This document shows, piece by piece, positions 1 through 9,082 of a stretch of 64,000 bases of DNA (position 1 is the first letter of the stretch; the number at the start of each line of letters is the position of its first letter). A program made the translations under genes and the position numbers. The DNA comes from an uncultured Christensenellaceae bacterium (GTDB lineage Bacteria; Bacillota; Clostridia; Christensenellales; Pumilibacteraceae): positions 199,129 through 263,128 of the forward strand of contig CAJULQ010000003.1 in assembly GCA_910587595.1 (NCBI GenBank), given 5' to 3'. The notes under the pieces were generated by a model. It was given only the letters and a program-made list of their open reading frames with translations. It was not told the DNA's origin and did not search any database.

Positions 1-1
1 C

Positions 2-1729
2 ATTTTCGTCAACGCGGGCGAGTGGGACAAGGAGTTTTCCGAGCTCAACAAAGATCTGCCCGCCATATTGGCGTATAAAGGCAAGCTTGACGATAAATAC
101 GATTTTTTGGCGTGCATGCAATGCAACGATTCGCTCAACAAGCGGTTAGAGAAGTTGTATGCCTACGCGCATCTAAAGCACGACGAGAACGGCACCGACG
201 AGGGCGGCGCGGCGCTGTACGCCCGCGCGCAAGACCTTTATATGCACTATTGCACTTATTCGTCGTTTGTCATGCCCGAATTGGGACAGCTGGACGACGT
301 GACGCTTTCGGCGTATATCGGCGATCCCGAACTGAAAGCGTACCGCTATTTGCTCACCGAAGTACGGCGCAGTAAAAAGCACATTTTGTCGGGCGAAGAA
401 GAACGTTTGCTGGCTTTGGGGCAGACCACGTTCAACGGCTATTACAACGTGTTCAACATGCTCAACAACGCCGACATGCCTTTCCCCAAGATCGATATGG
501 GCGGCAAAAAAGTGCGCTTAAGCCACGGGCTGTACGGCGAGTGTCTTTCGTCGACCGATCCCGTACTGCGCAAAAAGGCGTTCGACGGCATGTATAAAGC
601 GGTGGGGGCGGTATTAAACACTTTGGGCGCCAACTACGCCGCCTCGGTGGCCAAAGACAACTTTTTGGCCACGGCGCGCGGGTACGGCAGCGCGGTGGAA
701 AAGTCCACCGATTCGGATAACGTGCCGGGCGAAGTGTATAAAAAATTGGTGCGCACGGTGGGCGACCGCTTGGCGCCCGTGCACCGCTACATGAAATTGC
801 GCAAAAAGGCGTTGGGCGCGGACAAATTGCACATGTACGATCTGCACGTTTCCATTGTGCGCGACGCCGACTTGAAATTGCCGTTCGAGGACGCGTTCGA
901 GTTGGTGTGCAAGGGACTTTCGCCCATGGGCGAAGAATACGCCGAGTTGCTCCGTTCGGCGCGGCGCAACCGCTGGATGGACGTGTACGAAACGGAGAAC
1001 AAGCGGAGCGGCGCCTACAGCATGGGCGTGTACGGCGTGCACCCGTTCGTGCTGTTGAACTACTCGGCCACGGCGCACGACGTGTTCACTATTGCCCACG
1101 AATTGGGGCATGCGTTGCACACCTACTATTCGTCTAAAACGCAAGAATACGTGAACGCCGACTACTCCATTTTCGTGGCCGAAGTGGCGAGCACGGTGAA
1201 CGAAGTGTTGCTGTTAAAATATATGCTTAGCAAAGAAACGGACGTAAACATGCGCAAGTTTTTGTTGCAGTATTATTTGGATATGTTCCGCACCACGCTG
1301 TTTAGGCAGACCATGTTTGCCGAGTTCGAATTAAAGAGCCACGAGATGGCGCAAGCGGGCAAGCCGCTTACGGTGGAATCGCTGTCGCGCGAGTATCTCA
1401 AACTCAACAAAAAGTATTACGGCCCCGACGTGGTGCACGACCGCGCCATTCGTTGGGAGTGGGCGCGTATCCCGCACTTTTATTCGGCGTTTTACGTGTA
1501 CAAGTATGCCACCGGTCTTACGAGCGCGGTAAAGATCGCGCACGATATTTTGACCGAGGGCGATACGGCGGTGGCGCGGTATAAAGAAAAGTTTTTGTGC
1601 GCAGGCGGCAGTAAGTCGCCGTATGACATCTTGTGCGACGTGGGCGTGGACTTAAAGCGCGACGAGCCGTATGAGATCGCCATGGAGGAGTTTGCCAAAA
1701 CGTTGGCGCTTTTGGAGGAGTTGTTGTAA
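2..1729 (+). CDS. pepF: Oligoendopeptidase F (M3 family), 5' end outside window
   Basis: Zinc metallopeptidase that degrades short peptides in the cytoplasm. The reading frame is open from base 2 with no start in the window, so the N-terminus lies upstream; about 575 codons are present against roughly 600 for the family, so only a short piece is missing. The M3 zinc motif HELGH is at 1097-1111, followed by a conserved H-T-Y-Y stretch, and the downstream region carries the expected glutamate-rich helix (EVAST). The C-terminal GLTSA and GGSKSP motifs are typical of PepF. The next gene begins 10 nt after the stop, so the two are probably co-transcribed. The TTG at 68 is an internal codon, not a credible start. 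Confidence in the family is high. Confidence 0.93.
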   Translation: MFVNAGEWDKEFSELNKDLPAILAYKGKLDDKYDFLACMQCNDSLNKRLEKLYAYAHLKHDENGTDEGGAALYARAQDLYMHYCTYSSFVMPELGQLDDVTLSAYIGDPELKAYRYLLTEVRRSKKHILSGEEERLLALGQTTFNGYYNVFNMLNNADMPFPKIDMGGKKVRLSHGLYGECLSSTDPVLRKKAFDGMYKAVGAVLNTLGANYAASVAKDNFLATARGYGSAVEKSTDSDNVPGEVYKKLVRTVGDRLAPVHRYMKLRKKALGADKLHMYDLHVSIVRDADLKLPFEDAFELVCKGLSPMGEEYAELLRSARRNRWMDVYETENKRSGAYSMGVYGVHPFVLLNYSATAHDVFTIAHELGHALHTYYSSKTQEYVNADYSIFVAEVASTVNEVLLLKYMLSKETDVNMRKFLLQYYLDMFRTTLFRQTMFAEFELKSHEMAQAGKPLTVESLSREYLKLNKKYYGPDVVHDRAIRWEWARIPHFYSAFYVYKYATGLTSAVKIAHDILTEGDTAVARYKEKFLCAGGSKSPYDILCDVGVDLKRDEPYEIAMEEFAKTLALLEELL

Positions 1730-1739
1730 GAACTTGAAA

Positions 1740-2747
1740 ATGCGAAAATTGGCGGCGTTTTTCTTGGCGCTGTGCTGTGTATGCGCGCTGTTGTGCGGTT
1801 GCGACGCGGAAATAGACGTATACGAAGAGCAGACGGAAGACGCTTGGTATTTTGTGATAGACGTGCGCCTTAGCACCGCTTTGGTGCGGCGCATGGAGAG
1901 CACGGCGGCCGTGGATAAAAACAGCGGACGCAAGTGGACGGTGGACAGTTGGCTGAACGCCTATTTTACCGAGGTGGCCGACGGTTACGGGCTGCAGTGT
2001 TCGTTTGCGGGCACGTATAACGAGGCCGACAGCAACCAAAAACGGTATCAGTTCAACATTGTCGCGCCCAAGGCGGACGTGCGCTACGATCTTTCGGAGG
2101 GGCTGACGCTTTCGGGCGTGAGCGAGGTGAAAACCAATTTGTTTATCCGCAAGATCGACGTGGTACGCGACGACCGATTCAACTATTTCGTGGAACAGTT
2201 CGAGGACGCGCTGTCCCGCTACGACGACGGCGTGGCCAACGATATGGACTTACAGACAGCCATGGGCATCGTGCTGTTCGGCTACGGCAGCTACGTGTTC
2301 GATCCCGACAGCGGCAACACCGTGTTGCAGTGGGAGTTCCCCGGCGTGTTCGAGGCCTTTCCCGCCGCCAAACAGCTCAAAGAGGAATACAAAAACGTGC
2401 TGCTGCGCAATTTTTGGTATGCGTCGCGCCACATGCAAGTGGCCGCCGACGACGTATTCCCCATACGCAACGACAACAAAAACGTGTATTATCTGTTTGA
2501 AAAAACGGTGGGCGACGGCAGTACGACGGTGGATTACGCCTATTTCCGCGCCGACCCCACGGGGTGGTATATCGTGGCGATCTTGGCGGGGCTGGCCGTA
2601 ACGGGTATTGTGTCGGCGGTGGCCAAGCGGCAACAAAAGCAACGCAACAAACAGCCGCCCGCCAAACCGCAAGACGACTTCCCGTACGATCCCTTTGCCG
2701 AATACGGCCGCACCGACGACAACAACAACCCTTTCGAGGGATATTGA
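1740..2747 (+). CDS. Predicted lipoprotein with C-terminal membrane anchor
   Basis: Unknown function, 335 residues. The ATG at 1740 was chosen because it starts a clear type II signal peptide: basic MRK, a hydrophobic core and the lipobox LLCGC, predicting lipidation of the cysteine near residue 20. The middle is soluble and extracellular, with no domain I recognise. A second hydrophobic helix (WYIVAILAGLAV) near residues 278-300 is followed by a basic, Gln/Pro-rich tail ending in acidic DDNNNPF sequence. The protein would therefore be tethered at both ends, with the tail in the cytoplasm. It lies between pepF and typA with short gaps, so it is probably in the same operon. Upstream in-frame starts lie inside pepF and are less likely. 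Confidence 0.75.
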   Translation: MRKLAAFFLALCCVCALLCGCDAEIDVYEEQTEDAWYFVIDVRLSTALVRRMESTAAVDKNSGRKWTVDSWLNAYFTEVADGYGLQCSFAGTYNEADSNQKRYQFNIVAPKADVRYDLSEGLTLSGVSEVKTNLFIRKIDVVRDDRFNYFVEQFEDALSRYDDGVANDMDLQTAMGIVLFGYGSYVFDPDSGNTVLQWEFPGVFEAFPAAKQLKEEYKNVLLRNFWYASRHMQVAADDVFPIRNDNKNVYYLFEKTVGDGSTTVDYAYFRADPTGWYIVAILAGLAVTGIVSAVAKRQQKQRNKQPPAKPQDDFPYDPFAEYGRTDDNNNPFEGY

Positions 2748-2772
2748 ATAAACGAACAAGAGTGAAAAAAAC

Positions 2773-4599
2773 ATGACGAACGAACAAATCAGAAACGTGG
2801 CGATCATCGCGCACGTAGACCACGGCAAAACAACGCTTGTCGACCAAATGCTCAAGCAAGGCGGCGTGTTCCGATCCAACCAAGTGGTGGCGGAACGCGT
2901 GATGGATTCCAACGCATTGGAACGCGAACGCGGCATCACCATTTTGGCCAAAAACACGTCTATCAAATACGGCAACTATAAGATCAACGTGGTGGACACC
3001 CCCGGTCACGCCGATTTCGGCGGCGAGGTGGAACGTATCCTCAAAATGGTGAACGGCGTGGTGCTTTTGGTAGACGCCTACGAGGGCACCATGCCGCAAA
3101 CGCGGTTCGTGCTCAGCAAAGCGCTCGAATTGGGGCACAAGGTGGTGATTGTGGTAAACAAGATCGACCGCCCCGACCGCCGCGTGAAAGAGGTGTGCGA
3201 CGAGGTGATCGAGCTGTTGATGGAGCTAAACGCCACCGACGAACAGCTAGACAGCCCCATCATTTATTGCAGCGGCCGCAACGGCACGGCAAGCACCGAT
3301 CCCGACACGGCGGGCGTCGATCTTATCCCGCTGTTCGAAACCATTGTGCGCCATATCCCCGCGCCCAGCGGCGATGCCGACGCGCCCGTGCAGATGTTGG
3401 TGTCGGCGCTCGACTACAGCGAGTATGTGGGCGCTATCGGCATAGGCCGCATAGAGCGCGGCACGCTTACTACCGGCATGAACGTGTTACTTAGCAACTA
3501 CCACAACGACCGTCCGCCCCTAAAGGCCAAGGTCACCAATATTTATCAGTTCGAAGGCTTGGCGCGCGTAACGGCCGACACCGCCACGGTGGGGGACATC
3601 GTGTGCGTGTCGGGCGTGGAGGGCGTTTCCATAGGCGATACGCTGTGCGACCCTCTTGACCCCACGCCCATCGAATTCCCCAAGATCAGCGAGCCCAGCG
3701 TGGAGATGACTTTTTCGGTGAACGACAGCCCGTTTGCCGGTAAAGAGGGCAAGTTCGTAACAAGCCGTCACTTGCGCGCAAGGCTATACAAAGAAGCGGT
3801 GCGCGACGTGAGCATACGCGTGTCGGACACCGACACCAGCGAGGCTTTTCGCGTGTGCGGCCGCGGCGAAATGCACTTGTCCATTCTGATAGAAAACATG
3901 CGGCGCGAGGGGTATGAATTCCAAGTGTCGATGCCGCGCGTTTTGCTCAAAGAAGAAAACGGCGTCACGCAAGAACCCATAGACCTTTTGATCGCCGACG
4001 TGCCGCAGACGGCGGTGGGCATCGTGATGGAAAAAATGGGCGTGCGCAAAGGCGAGTTAAAGTCGATGAATCCCATTGGCGAGCGCATGCGTTTGGAGTT
4101 TGAAGTGCCCAGTCGCGGTCTGTTCGGCTATAAGTCCGAATTTTTGACCGACACCAAGGGCGAAGGCATTCTGACTTCGGTATTCAGTAAGTACGACGCG
4201 TACCGCGGCGAGATAGAGCGCCGCCCCGCGGGTAGTTTGATCGCGTTTGAAACGGGCGAGGCGGTGGCCTACGGCTTGTTTAACGCGCAAGACCGCGGCA
4301 CGCTGTTTATCGGCGCGGGCGCCAAGGTGTATGAAGGCATGGTGGTGGGCGAGAACCCCAAGGGCGACGATATCGCCGTGAACGTTTGCAAGAAAAAACA
4401 GATGACCAACATGCGCGCGGCGGGCAGCGACGAGGCGTTGCGTTTAACGCCGCACAAGATCATGAGCATGGAGCAAGCGCTCGACTTTATCGCCGACGAC
4501 GAATTGTTGGAAGTAACGCCCGCCAATATCCGTATCCGCAAAAAGATACTCAACGCCGAGTTGCGCGCCAAGGCCAAAGCGCACGCAAAAAAACAGTAA
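2773..4599 (+). CDS. typA: Ribosome-associated GTPase TypA/BipA
   Basis: Translational GTPase related to EF-G that binds the 70S ribosome and helps 50S assembly under stress. All G motifs are visible: AHVDHGKT (G1), RGITI (G2), DTPGHADFGGEV (G3) and NKID (G4). They are followed by the beta-barrel domain, two EF-G-like domains and the BipA-specific C-terminal domain. The 608-residue length is normal. The start ATG follows the lipoprotein gene by 25 nt with only a weak A-rich ribosome site, suggesting translation within an operon. dnaB follows after 40 nt. Identification is secure. Confidence 0.97.
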   Translation: MTNEQIRNVAIIAHVDHGKTTLVDQMLKQGGVFRSNQVVAERVMDSNALERERGITILAKNTSIKYGNYKINVVDTPGHADFGGEVERILKMVNGVVLLVDAYEGTMPQTRFVLSKALELGHKVVIVVNKIDRPDRRVKEVCDEVIELLMELNATDEQLDSPIIYCSGRNGTASTDPDTAGVDLIPLFETIVRHIPAPSGDADAPVQMLVSALDYSEYVGAIGIGRIERGTLTTGMNVLLSNYHNDRPPLKAKVTNIYQFEGLARVTADTATVGDIVCVSGVEGVSIGDTLCDPLDPTPIEFPKISEPSVEMTFSVNDSPFAGKEGKFVTSRHLRARLYKEAVRDVSIRVSDTDTSEAFRVCGRGEMHLSILIENMRREGYEFQVSMPRVLLKEENGVTQEPIDLLIADVPQTAVGIVMEKMGVRKGELKSMNPIGERMRLEFEVPSRGLFGYKSEFLTDTKGEGILTSVFSKYDAYRGEIERRPAGSLIAFETGEAVAYGLFNAQDRGTLFIGAGAKVYEGMVVGENPKGDDIAVNVCKKKQMTNMRAAGSDEALRLTPHKIMSMEQALDFIADDELLEVTPANIRIRKKILNAELRAKAKAHAKKQ

Positions 4600-4639
4600 A
4601 TTCGTCGGGTTTTTTCCCACAAAGCACAAGGAGGCACAT

Positions 4640-6199
4640 ATGCCCAACAAAGCACGCGACCGTTTCGGAATCGATCCCGAACATCCCAACTTAAAAGCGC
4701 GGGTGTTGCCGCACAACAACGAGGCGGAACAAGCGGTGCTCGGCTGTGTTTTGCTCGACGCCGACGCGCCCATACATATTTTGTCCGAGCTTACGGCCGC
4801 CGATTTTTACAGCAAATCGCACGGCCACATTTTCGACGCCATGGTGCAGATCTCGCGGCGCGACGAGCCGGTGGACGTTGTAACGCTCACCCAACAGTTG
4901 GATACCATGGGCCTACTGGAAAGCGTGGGCGGCTTGACGTATTTGGCCGACCTAACTAACTGCGTGCCGGGCGCGGCCAACTATAAGCACTATGTGGGGT
5001 TGGTGAAAAAGCTGTCCGGCTTGCGCAAGCTGATCGGCGTGGCGCAAAAGATCACCGACGTGGCGTTTGTGGGCGACCCCGAAGACGACGCGCTCGGCTA
5101 TGCCGAACGGGAGATCTACGCGCTGGGCGAAGAAAGCGAACGCTCGGCGCTGCGTGAGATACAACCCAGCGTGGTAGAGGCCATCTCGCGCATGGAAGAG
5201 ATGTACCGCGACCCCACGGCGGGCAAGGGCATTCCCACCGGCTTTAAGGGATTGAACGCCATACTAAACGGCTTTCAGCCCTCCGATCTTATATTGATAG
5301 CGGCGCGTCCCGGCCAAGGCAAAACGAGTATCGGCATGAACTTTATAGAACACGCCGCCATGCACTGCGAGCGAAAGACGGCGGCGGGCAAGTCGGATCC
5401 GTATAAGTGCGCCGTGTTCAGTTTGGAAATGCCCGCCATTCAGCTGGCCAAGCGCATGCTGTGCAGCGAGGCGCGTATCGATATGAGCAAGGCCAACAGC
5501 GGCCGCCTGAGCCCCGACGATTGGAAGTCTATTGTGGCGGCCAAGGCGCGGCTGGATAAAGCGCATATCTATATAGACGACAGTTCGCTCACCACGCCCA
5601 TCGAGATACTGTCCAAGTGCCGCCGCTTAAAGCGCGAAAAGGGGTTGGATCTTGTCATGGTGGACTATTTGCAGTTGATGTCCAGCGGCGATAGGGTGGA
5701 GAGCCGCCAACAAGAGATCAGCACCATCACGCGTACTATGAAGATCGCGGCCAAGGAACTGAACGTGCCCATCTTACTGCTCAGCCAAATGTCGCGTGAA
5801 GTGGAAAAGCGCACCAACAAAAAGCCGCAAATGTCCGACTTGCGCGAATCGGGCGCTATCGAACAAGACGCCGACATCATCATGTTTATTTACCGCGAGT
5901 TCGACAAAGACGACCCCGCCGTGGACGAGGAAAAGCGCAACAAAGTGGAATTGGTGATCGCCAAGCACCGTAACGGCGAAACAGGCAGTGTGGAACTGAA
6001 ATGGGACGGCCCGTCCGTGCGGTTCTTGGACGTGGACCGTTCGCGCGCCACCGCGTCGCTCGAACGCAGCATTCCGCCCGAACGCGGCGAAGGGGATTTT
6101 TCGGGATTGGACAGCGCCGCGCCCTTTTCGTTGCACGAAACGAGCGCAGAGGATATCCTCGCCGTGCCCGACGGCGGCAAGATCGACGATATTTTCTAA
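4640..6199 (+). CDS. dnaB: Replicative DNA helicase DnaB
   Basis: Hexameric helicase that unwinds DNA at the replication fork. The N-terminal helical domain starts at NNEAEQAVLGCVLLD. The RecA-like C-terminal domain contains the Walker A motif ARPGQGKTS, a Walker B ending in MVDYLQLM, and the conserved SQMSREVEKR and DLRESGAIEQDAD motifs. At 519 residues it is longer than the usual 440-470; the excess is a C-terminal tail of about 60 residues with no recognisable domain. No intein is present at the P-loop. A strong ribosome site (AAGGAGG, 4628-4634) fixes the ATG at 4640. A hairpin terminator directly after the stop ends this operon. Confidence 0.97.
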   Translation: MPNKARDRFGIDPEHPNLKARVLPHNNEAEQAVLGCVLLDADAPIHILSELTAADFYSKSHGHIFDAMVQISRRDEPVDVVTLTQQLDTMGLLESVGGLTYLADLTNCVPGAANYKHYVGLVKKLSGLRKLIGVAQKITDVAFVGDPEDDALGYAEREIYALGEESERSALREIQPSVVEAISRMEEMYRDPTAGKGIPTGFKGLNAILNGFQPSDLILIAARPGQGKTSIGMNFIEHAAMHCERKTAAGKSDPYKCAVFSLEMPAIQLAKRMLCSEARIDMSKANSGRLSPDDWKSIVAAKARLDKAHIYIDDSSLTTPIEILSKCRRLKREKGLDLVMVDYLQLMSSGDRVESRQQEISTITRTMKIAAKELNVPILLLSQMSREVEKRTNKKPQMSDLRESGAIEQDADIIMFIYREFDKDDPAVDEEKRNKVELVIAKHRNGETGSVELKWDGPSVRFLDVDRSRATASLERSIPPERGEGDFSGLDSAAPFSLHETSAEDILAVPDGGKIDDIF

Positions 6200-6203
6200 C
6201 ATG

Positions 6204-6231
6204 AAAGCCTACCGCTATGTAGGCTTTTTTT
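6204..6231 (+). terminator. Rho-independent terminator after dnaB
   Basis: A perfect 9-bp stem, AAAGCCTAC (6204-6212) with GTAGGCTTT (6219-6227), has a 6-nt loop and leads into a T run to 6231. It starts 5 nt after the dnaB stop and should end the pepF-dnaB operon. Confidence 0.9.
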
Positions 6232-6250
6232 ATTGGGGGTCGCCGCTTAC

Positions 6251-6322
6251 TGTCACCTCGACCGAAGCGGATAGGTCTATAAAAAAGGCATTAAAGACTC
6301 CTCGGCTACGCCCGGAGTGACA
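6251..6322. repeat. Short interspersed repeat with TGTCAC ends
   Basis: A 72-bp segment begins TGTCACCTCGACCGAAG and ends CCGGAGTGACA, so its ends are inverted TGTCAC/GTGACA. The same TGTCA-YYTCGACCGAAG ending recurs at 7262, 36787 and, reversed, at 18516-18559 and 40307. It looks like a small non-coding mobile or REP-like repeat. The rest of the 6200-6575 gap holds the dnaB terminator, a possible 23-codon ORF and the leader of the next gene. Confidence 0.6.
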
Positions 6323-6403
6323 CGGAAGGGGCAAAACAAAGCCGGTATAAAACGGGCGGAAAGGGCAACACTCTCGGTGTGCAAACGTGCACGGGGAGTG
6401 TTT

Positions 6404-6475
6404 ATGCGTAGGATCATTGCGGTGTTGGGCGTGTTGTTGGTGTTGTTGGGCGTAAAAATGTACGCCGGCTTATAA
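6404..6475 (+). CDS. Possible 23-residue hydrophobic peptide
   Basis: ATG at 6404 opens a 23-codon frame, MRRIIAVLGVLLVLLGVKMY then AGL and stop TAA. It has a basic N-terminus and one hydrophobic helix, the form of a small membrane protein. GGGGAG lies 5 nt before the ATG. That ribosome site falls in the 3' arm of an imperfect hairpin (ACACTC 6368-6373 with GAGTGT 6397-6402), so translation could be controlled by folding. No homologue is known to me and short hydrophobic frames arise by chance. The ribosome site and position between a terminator and the M23 gene are the only support. Confidence 0.33.
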   Translation: MRRIIAVLGVLLVLLGVKMYAGL

Positions 6476-6575
6476 AATCAAAAATATTTTCGGTTTTTAT
6501 GTTTAGGCGCAAAAAAGCGTGGCAATACTTAGGTTGCGATAAAAAAAAGAAATTTTTTCGGAGGTAACAAAAACT

Positions 6576-7202
6576 ATGAGAACGTATAAGAGCAGTCGTC
6601 CTACGGCGGAGAAACCCAAGCGTAAGCTGAGCAAGCGCGGCGTGCACGCCCTTGCCATAAGCGCGTCGGTCGTGCTCGTTGCGGTGGCGCTTACGCTGTC
6701 GCTCACTTTCGGATTGCGCGGCAATAACGTGCCCGTAGACAACGACACCAAACCCACGGTAACGCCGCCCCCCGTGACCGAAACCATCAAGTTTTACGCC
6801 CCGCTCGGCGTGTGCACCGTGCAAAAGGAGGCCGCGCTCAACCGTTTGGTGTATAACGACACGTTAAAGCAGTGGCGTTCGCACAACGGCGTAGACTTCG
6901 AGGCGGCAACGGGCAGCGAAGTGCTTTCGGTGGCGGAAGGCACCGTGACCAATGTGGAAAACACCATTTTGGAAGGCGTTGTGGTGACCGTTAAGCATGC
7001 CGACGGGTTCGAATCCATTTATAAGGGGTTGGAATCGGCCGCGGTGGAATCGGGCGAAACGGTAAAAGGCGGCGATAAGTTGGGCGTGATCGGCACCATG
7101 ATGTGCGAACAAAAGGCGGGCGCGCACCTACACTTGGAAATGAAAAAAGACGGCAAGTTCGTGGTGGCCACCGATTATATCGATATCGGCAACGAGAAGT
7201 AA
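6576..7202 (+). CDS. Membrane-anchored M23 (LytM) peptidase, SpoIIQ-like
   Basis: Cell-wall peptidase-like protein of 208 residues. A basic N-terminus is followed by one transmembrane helix at about residues 24-45, a short linker, and an extracellular LytM domain from about residue 105. Zinc ligands appear conserved: HNGVDF supplies His and Asp, and HLHLE the HxH pair. Size, single N-terminal TM and the order of conserved blocks resemble SpoIIQ, the forespore partner of SpoIIIAH during engulfment; Clostridia versions keep the zinc site, as here. Other sporulation genes (spoVT, bofA) occur in this window, but a general wall hydrolase role cannot be excluded. GGAGGTAAC lies 12 nt before the ATG. 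A bidirectional terminator follows. Confidence 0.82.
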   Translation: MRTYKSSRPTAEKPKRKLSKRGVHALAISASVVLVAVALTLSLTFGLRGNNVPVDNDTKPTVTPPPVTETIKFYAPLGVCTVQKEAALNRLVYNDTLKQWRSHNGVDFEAATGSEVLSVAEGTVTNVENTILEGVVVTVKHADGFESIYKGLESAAVESGETVKGGDKLGVIGTMMCEQKAGAHLHLEMKKDGKFVVATDYIDIGNEK

Positions 7203-7212
7203 AAAACGCAGT

Positions 7213-7244
7213 AAAAAAGAGAGCAACGGCGCTCTCTTTTTTTT
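7213..7244. terminator. Bidirectional hairpin terminator between M23 gene and leuA
   Basis: AAAAAAGAGAGC (7213-7224) pairs with GCTCTCTTTTTTTT (7231-7244) around a 6-nt loop. The A run on one side and T run on the other let it work for the M23 gene on the plus strand and for leuA on the minus strand. Confidence 0.85.
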
Positions 7245-7261
7245 GTCGGTATTATAGGACT

Positions 7262-7306
7262 TGTCATTTCGACCGAAGTGCCGTAAGGCACGGAGTGAAA
7301 AATCTA
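7262..7306. repeat. Interspersed repeat that supplies the leuA stop codon
   Basis: Starts TGTCATTTCGACCGAAG, contains a small TGCCGTAAGGCA stem, and ends in AAAAATCTA. Read on the minus strand it begins TAGATTTTTCACTCC, and that TAG is the leuA stop codon (7304-7306). It is related to the copies at 36652-36824 and 33198-33380, which stand in the same relation to their upstream genes. Confidence 0.7.
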
Positions 7307-8965
7307 CACGCCGAGGTTGTTTACGGCGGACAACAGCGCCTTGACGGAGGCGGCCATGATGTCGGTGTCTATGCCGGCGCCGTAGCTTTGCTTGCCGTTT
7401 GCGCCCTCTTGCAGCCCCACATAGGCGCAAGCGCGCGAACCCGAACCGCTTTCCAAGGCGTGTTCGGTGTAGTCGGTGATATTGTAAGAAAGGTGCAACG
7501 CCTCTTTGATGGCGTTGAACGCCGCGTCTAACTGGCCGTTGCCGCAACCTTGCCAAGTAACGGGTTTTCCGTTATACAGTAAGCGCATGGCCACCGACAC
7601 TTTGCCCTCTTTTTTATCGAACGTGTGCTCGATGAGTTCGAGCGGGGAAAGCACGTTTACATACGTGTTTATGAATGCGTCGCGCACTTCCGTAACGGAC
7701 AGTTCGCGGTGCGCTTTGTCGGACACCGACTTTATGGCATAGCCCACGTGCTCGCGCATTTTGGGCGGCAACGAAAAGCCGTACTGTTGTTCCAATATGT
7801 AGCCGATACCGCCCTTGCCGCTTTGCGAGTTGATGCGGATAACATCGCCCTCGTAGTTGCGCCCCACGTCTTTGGGGTCGATGGGCAGATAGGGCACGCT
7901 CCAAACGCCGCCGCCCGCTTGCTCGCGGCAAGCCAAGCCTTTGGCGATCGCGTCTTGGTGCGAACCCGAAAAGGCGGTGAACACCAACGCGCCCGCATAC
8001 GGTTGGCGCGGACTTACGGGCATGCCCGTGAGCCGTTCGTACGCCTCTACCATTTCGGGCAGACGGGAAAAGTCCAAAAGGGGATCCACGCCGTGCATGG
8101 CCATGTTCATGCCGAGCGTTACGATATCTGCGTTGCCGGTGCGTTCGCCGTTTCCGAACAGCGTGCCTTCCACGCGGTCGGCGCCCGCCAAAAGACCCAA
8201 CTCGGCGTCGGCAATGCCCGTGCCGCGGTCGTTGTGCGGGTGCAGCGACACGATCACGTTTTCACGGCCGTGCAGATGTTTGCACATGTATTCCACTTGG
8301 CAAGCGTACACGTGCGGCAAGCTCATTTCCACCGTTACGGGCAGATTCACGATTACTTTTTTATCGGGGGTGGGGGCGAAAATATCCAGCACCTCGTTGC
8401 ACACTTCGAGCGCGTATTCCGGTTCGGTGCCCGTAAAGCTTTCGGGCGAGTATTCGAACAAAAAGCAACCGTCGGTTTGATCGGCCAACCGCTTTAATAG
8501 GCGCGCGCCCTCCGCGGCGATCTTTTTGATCTCCGCTTTGCTCTTTTTAAACACTTGCTCGCGTTGCGCCACGCTGGTGGAATTATATAAATGCACGATG
8601 GCCTTTTTGGCGCCGCGCACCGCCTCGAACGTTTTTTTGATGATGTGTTCGCGCGCTTGCGTGAGCACTTGAATGGTAACGTCGTCGGGAATAAGGCCGT
8701 CCTCTATGAGCTTGCGGCAAAACGCGTATTCGGTGTCGCTGGCCGCGGGAAAGCCTATTTCTATTTCCTTGAATCCCATGGCAACCAGACGCGTGAAAAA
8801 TTCCACCTTTTCGTCTAAGCGCATGGGGTTTATGAGCGCTTGGTTGCCGTCGCGCAAATCCACGCTGCACCACACGGGCGCTTTGTCTACATATTCGCGT
8901 TTTGCCCAATCGTAAGAGGGGCAAGGCGGCATGAAATAGCCGCGTTTGTATTTGGATACGTTCAT
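7304..8965 (-). CDS. leuA: 2-isopropylmalate synthase, LeuA type 2
   Basis: First committed enzyme of leucine synthesis: condenses acetyl-CoA with 2-oxoisovalerate. The N-terminal TIM barrel carries SVDLRDGNQAL and the metal-binding SLHPHNDRG motif. The C-terminal LeuA dimer/allosteric domain follows from about residue 430 and ends in CAYVG and NNLGV. The 553-residue length fits the type 2 family (about 560). Start MNVSKYK at 8965 matches the family N-terminus; upstream in-frame codons lie in the intergenic region. No ribosome site precedes this ATG, and a consensus promoter places +1 exactly on its A, so the mRNA is predicted leaderless. That leaves no room for a T-box or leader peptide. The stop codon belongs to a repeat element. 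Confidence 0.95.
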   Translation of the reverse strand: MNVSKYKRGYFMPPCPSYDWAKREYVDKAPVWCSVDLRDGNQALINPMRLDEKVEFFTRLVAMGFKEIEIGFPAASDTEYAFCRKLIEDGLIPDDVTIQVLTQAREHIIKKTFEAVRGAKKAIVHLYNSTSVAQREQVFKKSKAEIKKIAAEGARLLKRLADQTDGCFLFEYSPESFTGTEPEYALEVCNEVLDIFAPTPDKKVIVNLPVTVEMSLPHVYACQVEYMCKHLHGRENVIVSLHPHNDRGTGIADAELGLLAGADRVEGTLFGNGERTGNADIVTLGMNMAMHGVDPLLDFSRLPEMVEAYERLTGMPVSPRQPYAGALVFTAFSGSHQDAIAKGLACREQAGGGVWSVPYLPIDPKDVGRNYEGDVIRINSQSGKGGIGYILEQQYGFSLPPKMREHVGYAIKSVSDKAHRELSVTEVRDAFINTYVNVLSPLELIEHTFDKKEGKVSVAMRLLYNGKPVTWQGCGNGQLDAAFNAIKEALHLSYNITDYTEHALESGSGSRACAYVGLQEGANGKQSYGAGIDTDIMAASVKALLSAVNNLGV

Positions 8966-8971
8966 ACGGCA

Positions 8972-9000
8972 ATCATAGCGTATAATGCCGATATTGTCAA
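8972..9000 (-). promoter_or_regulatory. leuA promoter predicting a leaderless mRNA
   Basis: On the minus strand TTGACA (9000-8995), 17 nt, then TATGAT (8977-8972). Counting the last T of the -10 box as -7 puts +1 at 8965, the A of the leuA ATG. Confidence 0.75.
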
Positions 9001-9020
9001 GTGAAAGCGGTCTATTTCGA

Positions 9021-9049
9021 TTGCAAAGCGCAGCGTAAAGTGGTATACT
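9021..9049 (+). promoter_or_regulatory. guaA promoter
   Basis: TTGCAA (9021-9026), 17 nt, TATACT (9044-9049). The leader would be only about 27 nt, containing AGAGGA before the ATG, too short for a purine riboswitch. The promoter is divergent from that of leuA. Confidence 0.75.
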
Positions 9050-9082
9050 GAATGCATACAAAAACACAAAGAGGAAAAACCC

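Noticed and set aside
614..1144. Long minus-strand frame opposite pepF, and similar frames opposite dnaB, leuA, rnr, argS, fhs and others
   Set aside because: They are GC-rich antisense shadows, full of Arg/His/Ala with no domain, no ribosome site and a well-supported gene on the other strand.
8966..9000. T-box or leader-peptide attenuation of leuA
   Set aside because: The promoter places transcription start at the leuA ATG, leaving no leader.
9050..9082. Purine riboswitch ahead of guaA
   Set aside because: The leader after the promoter is about 27 nt, too short for the aptamer.
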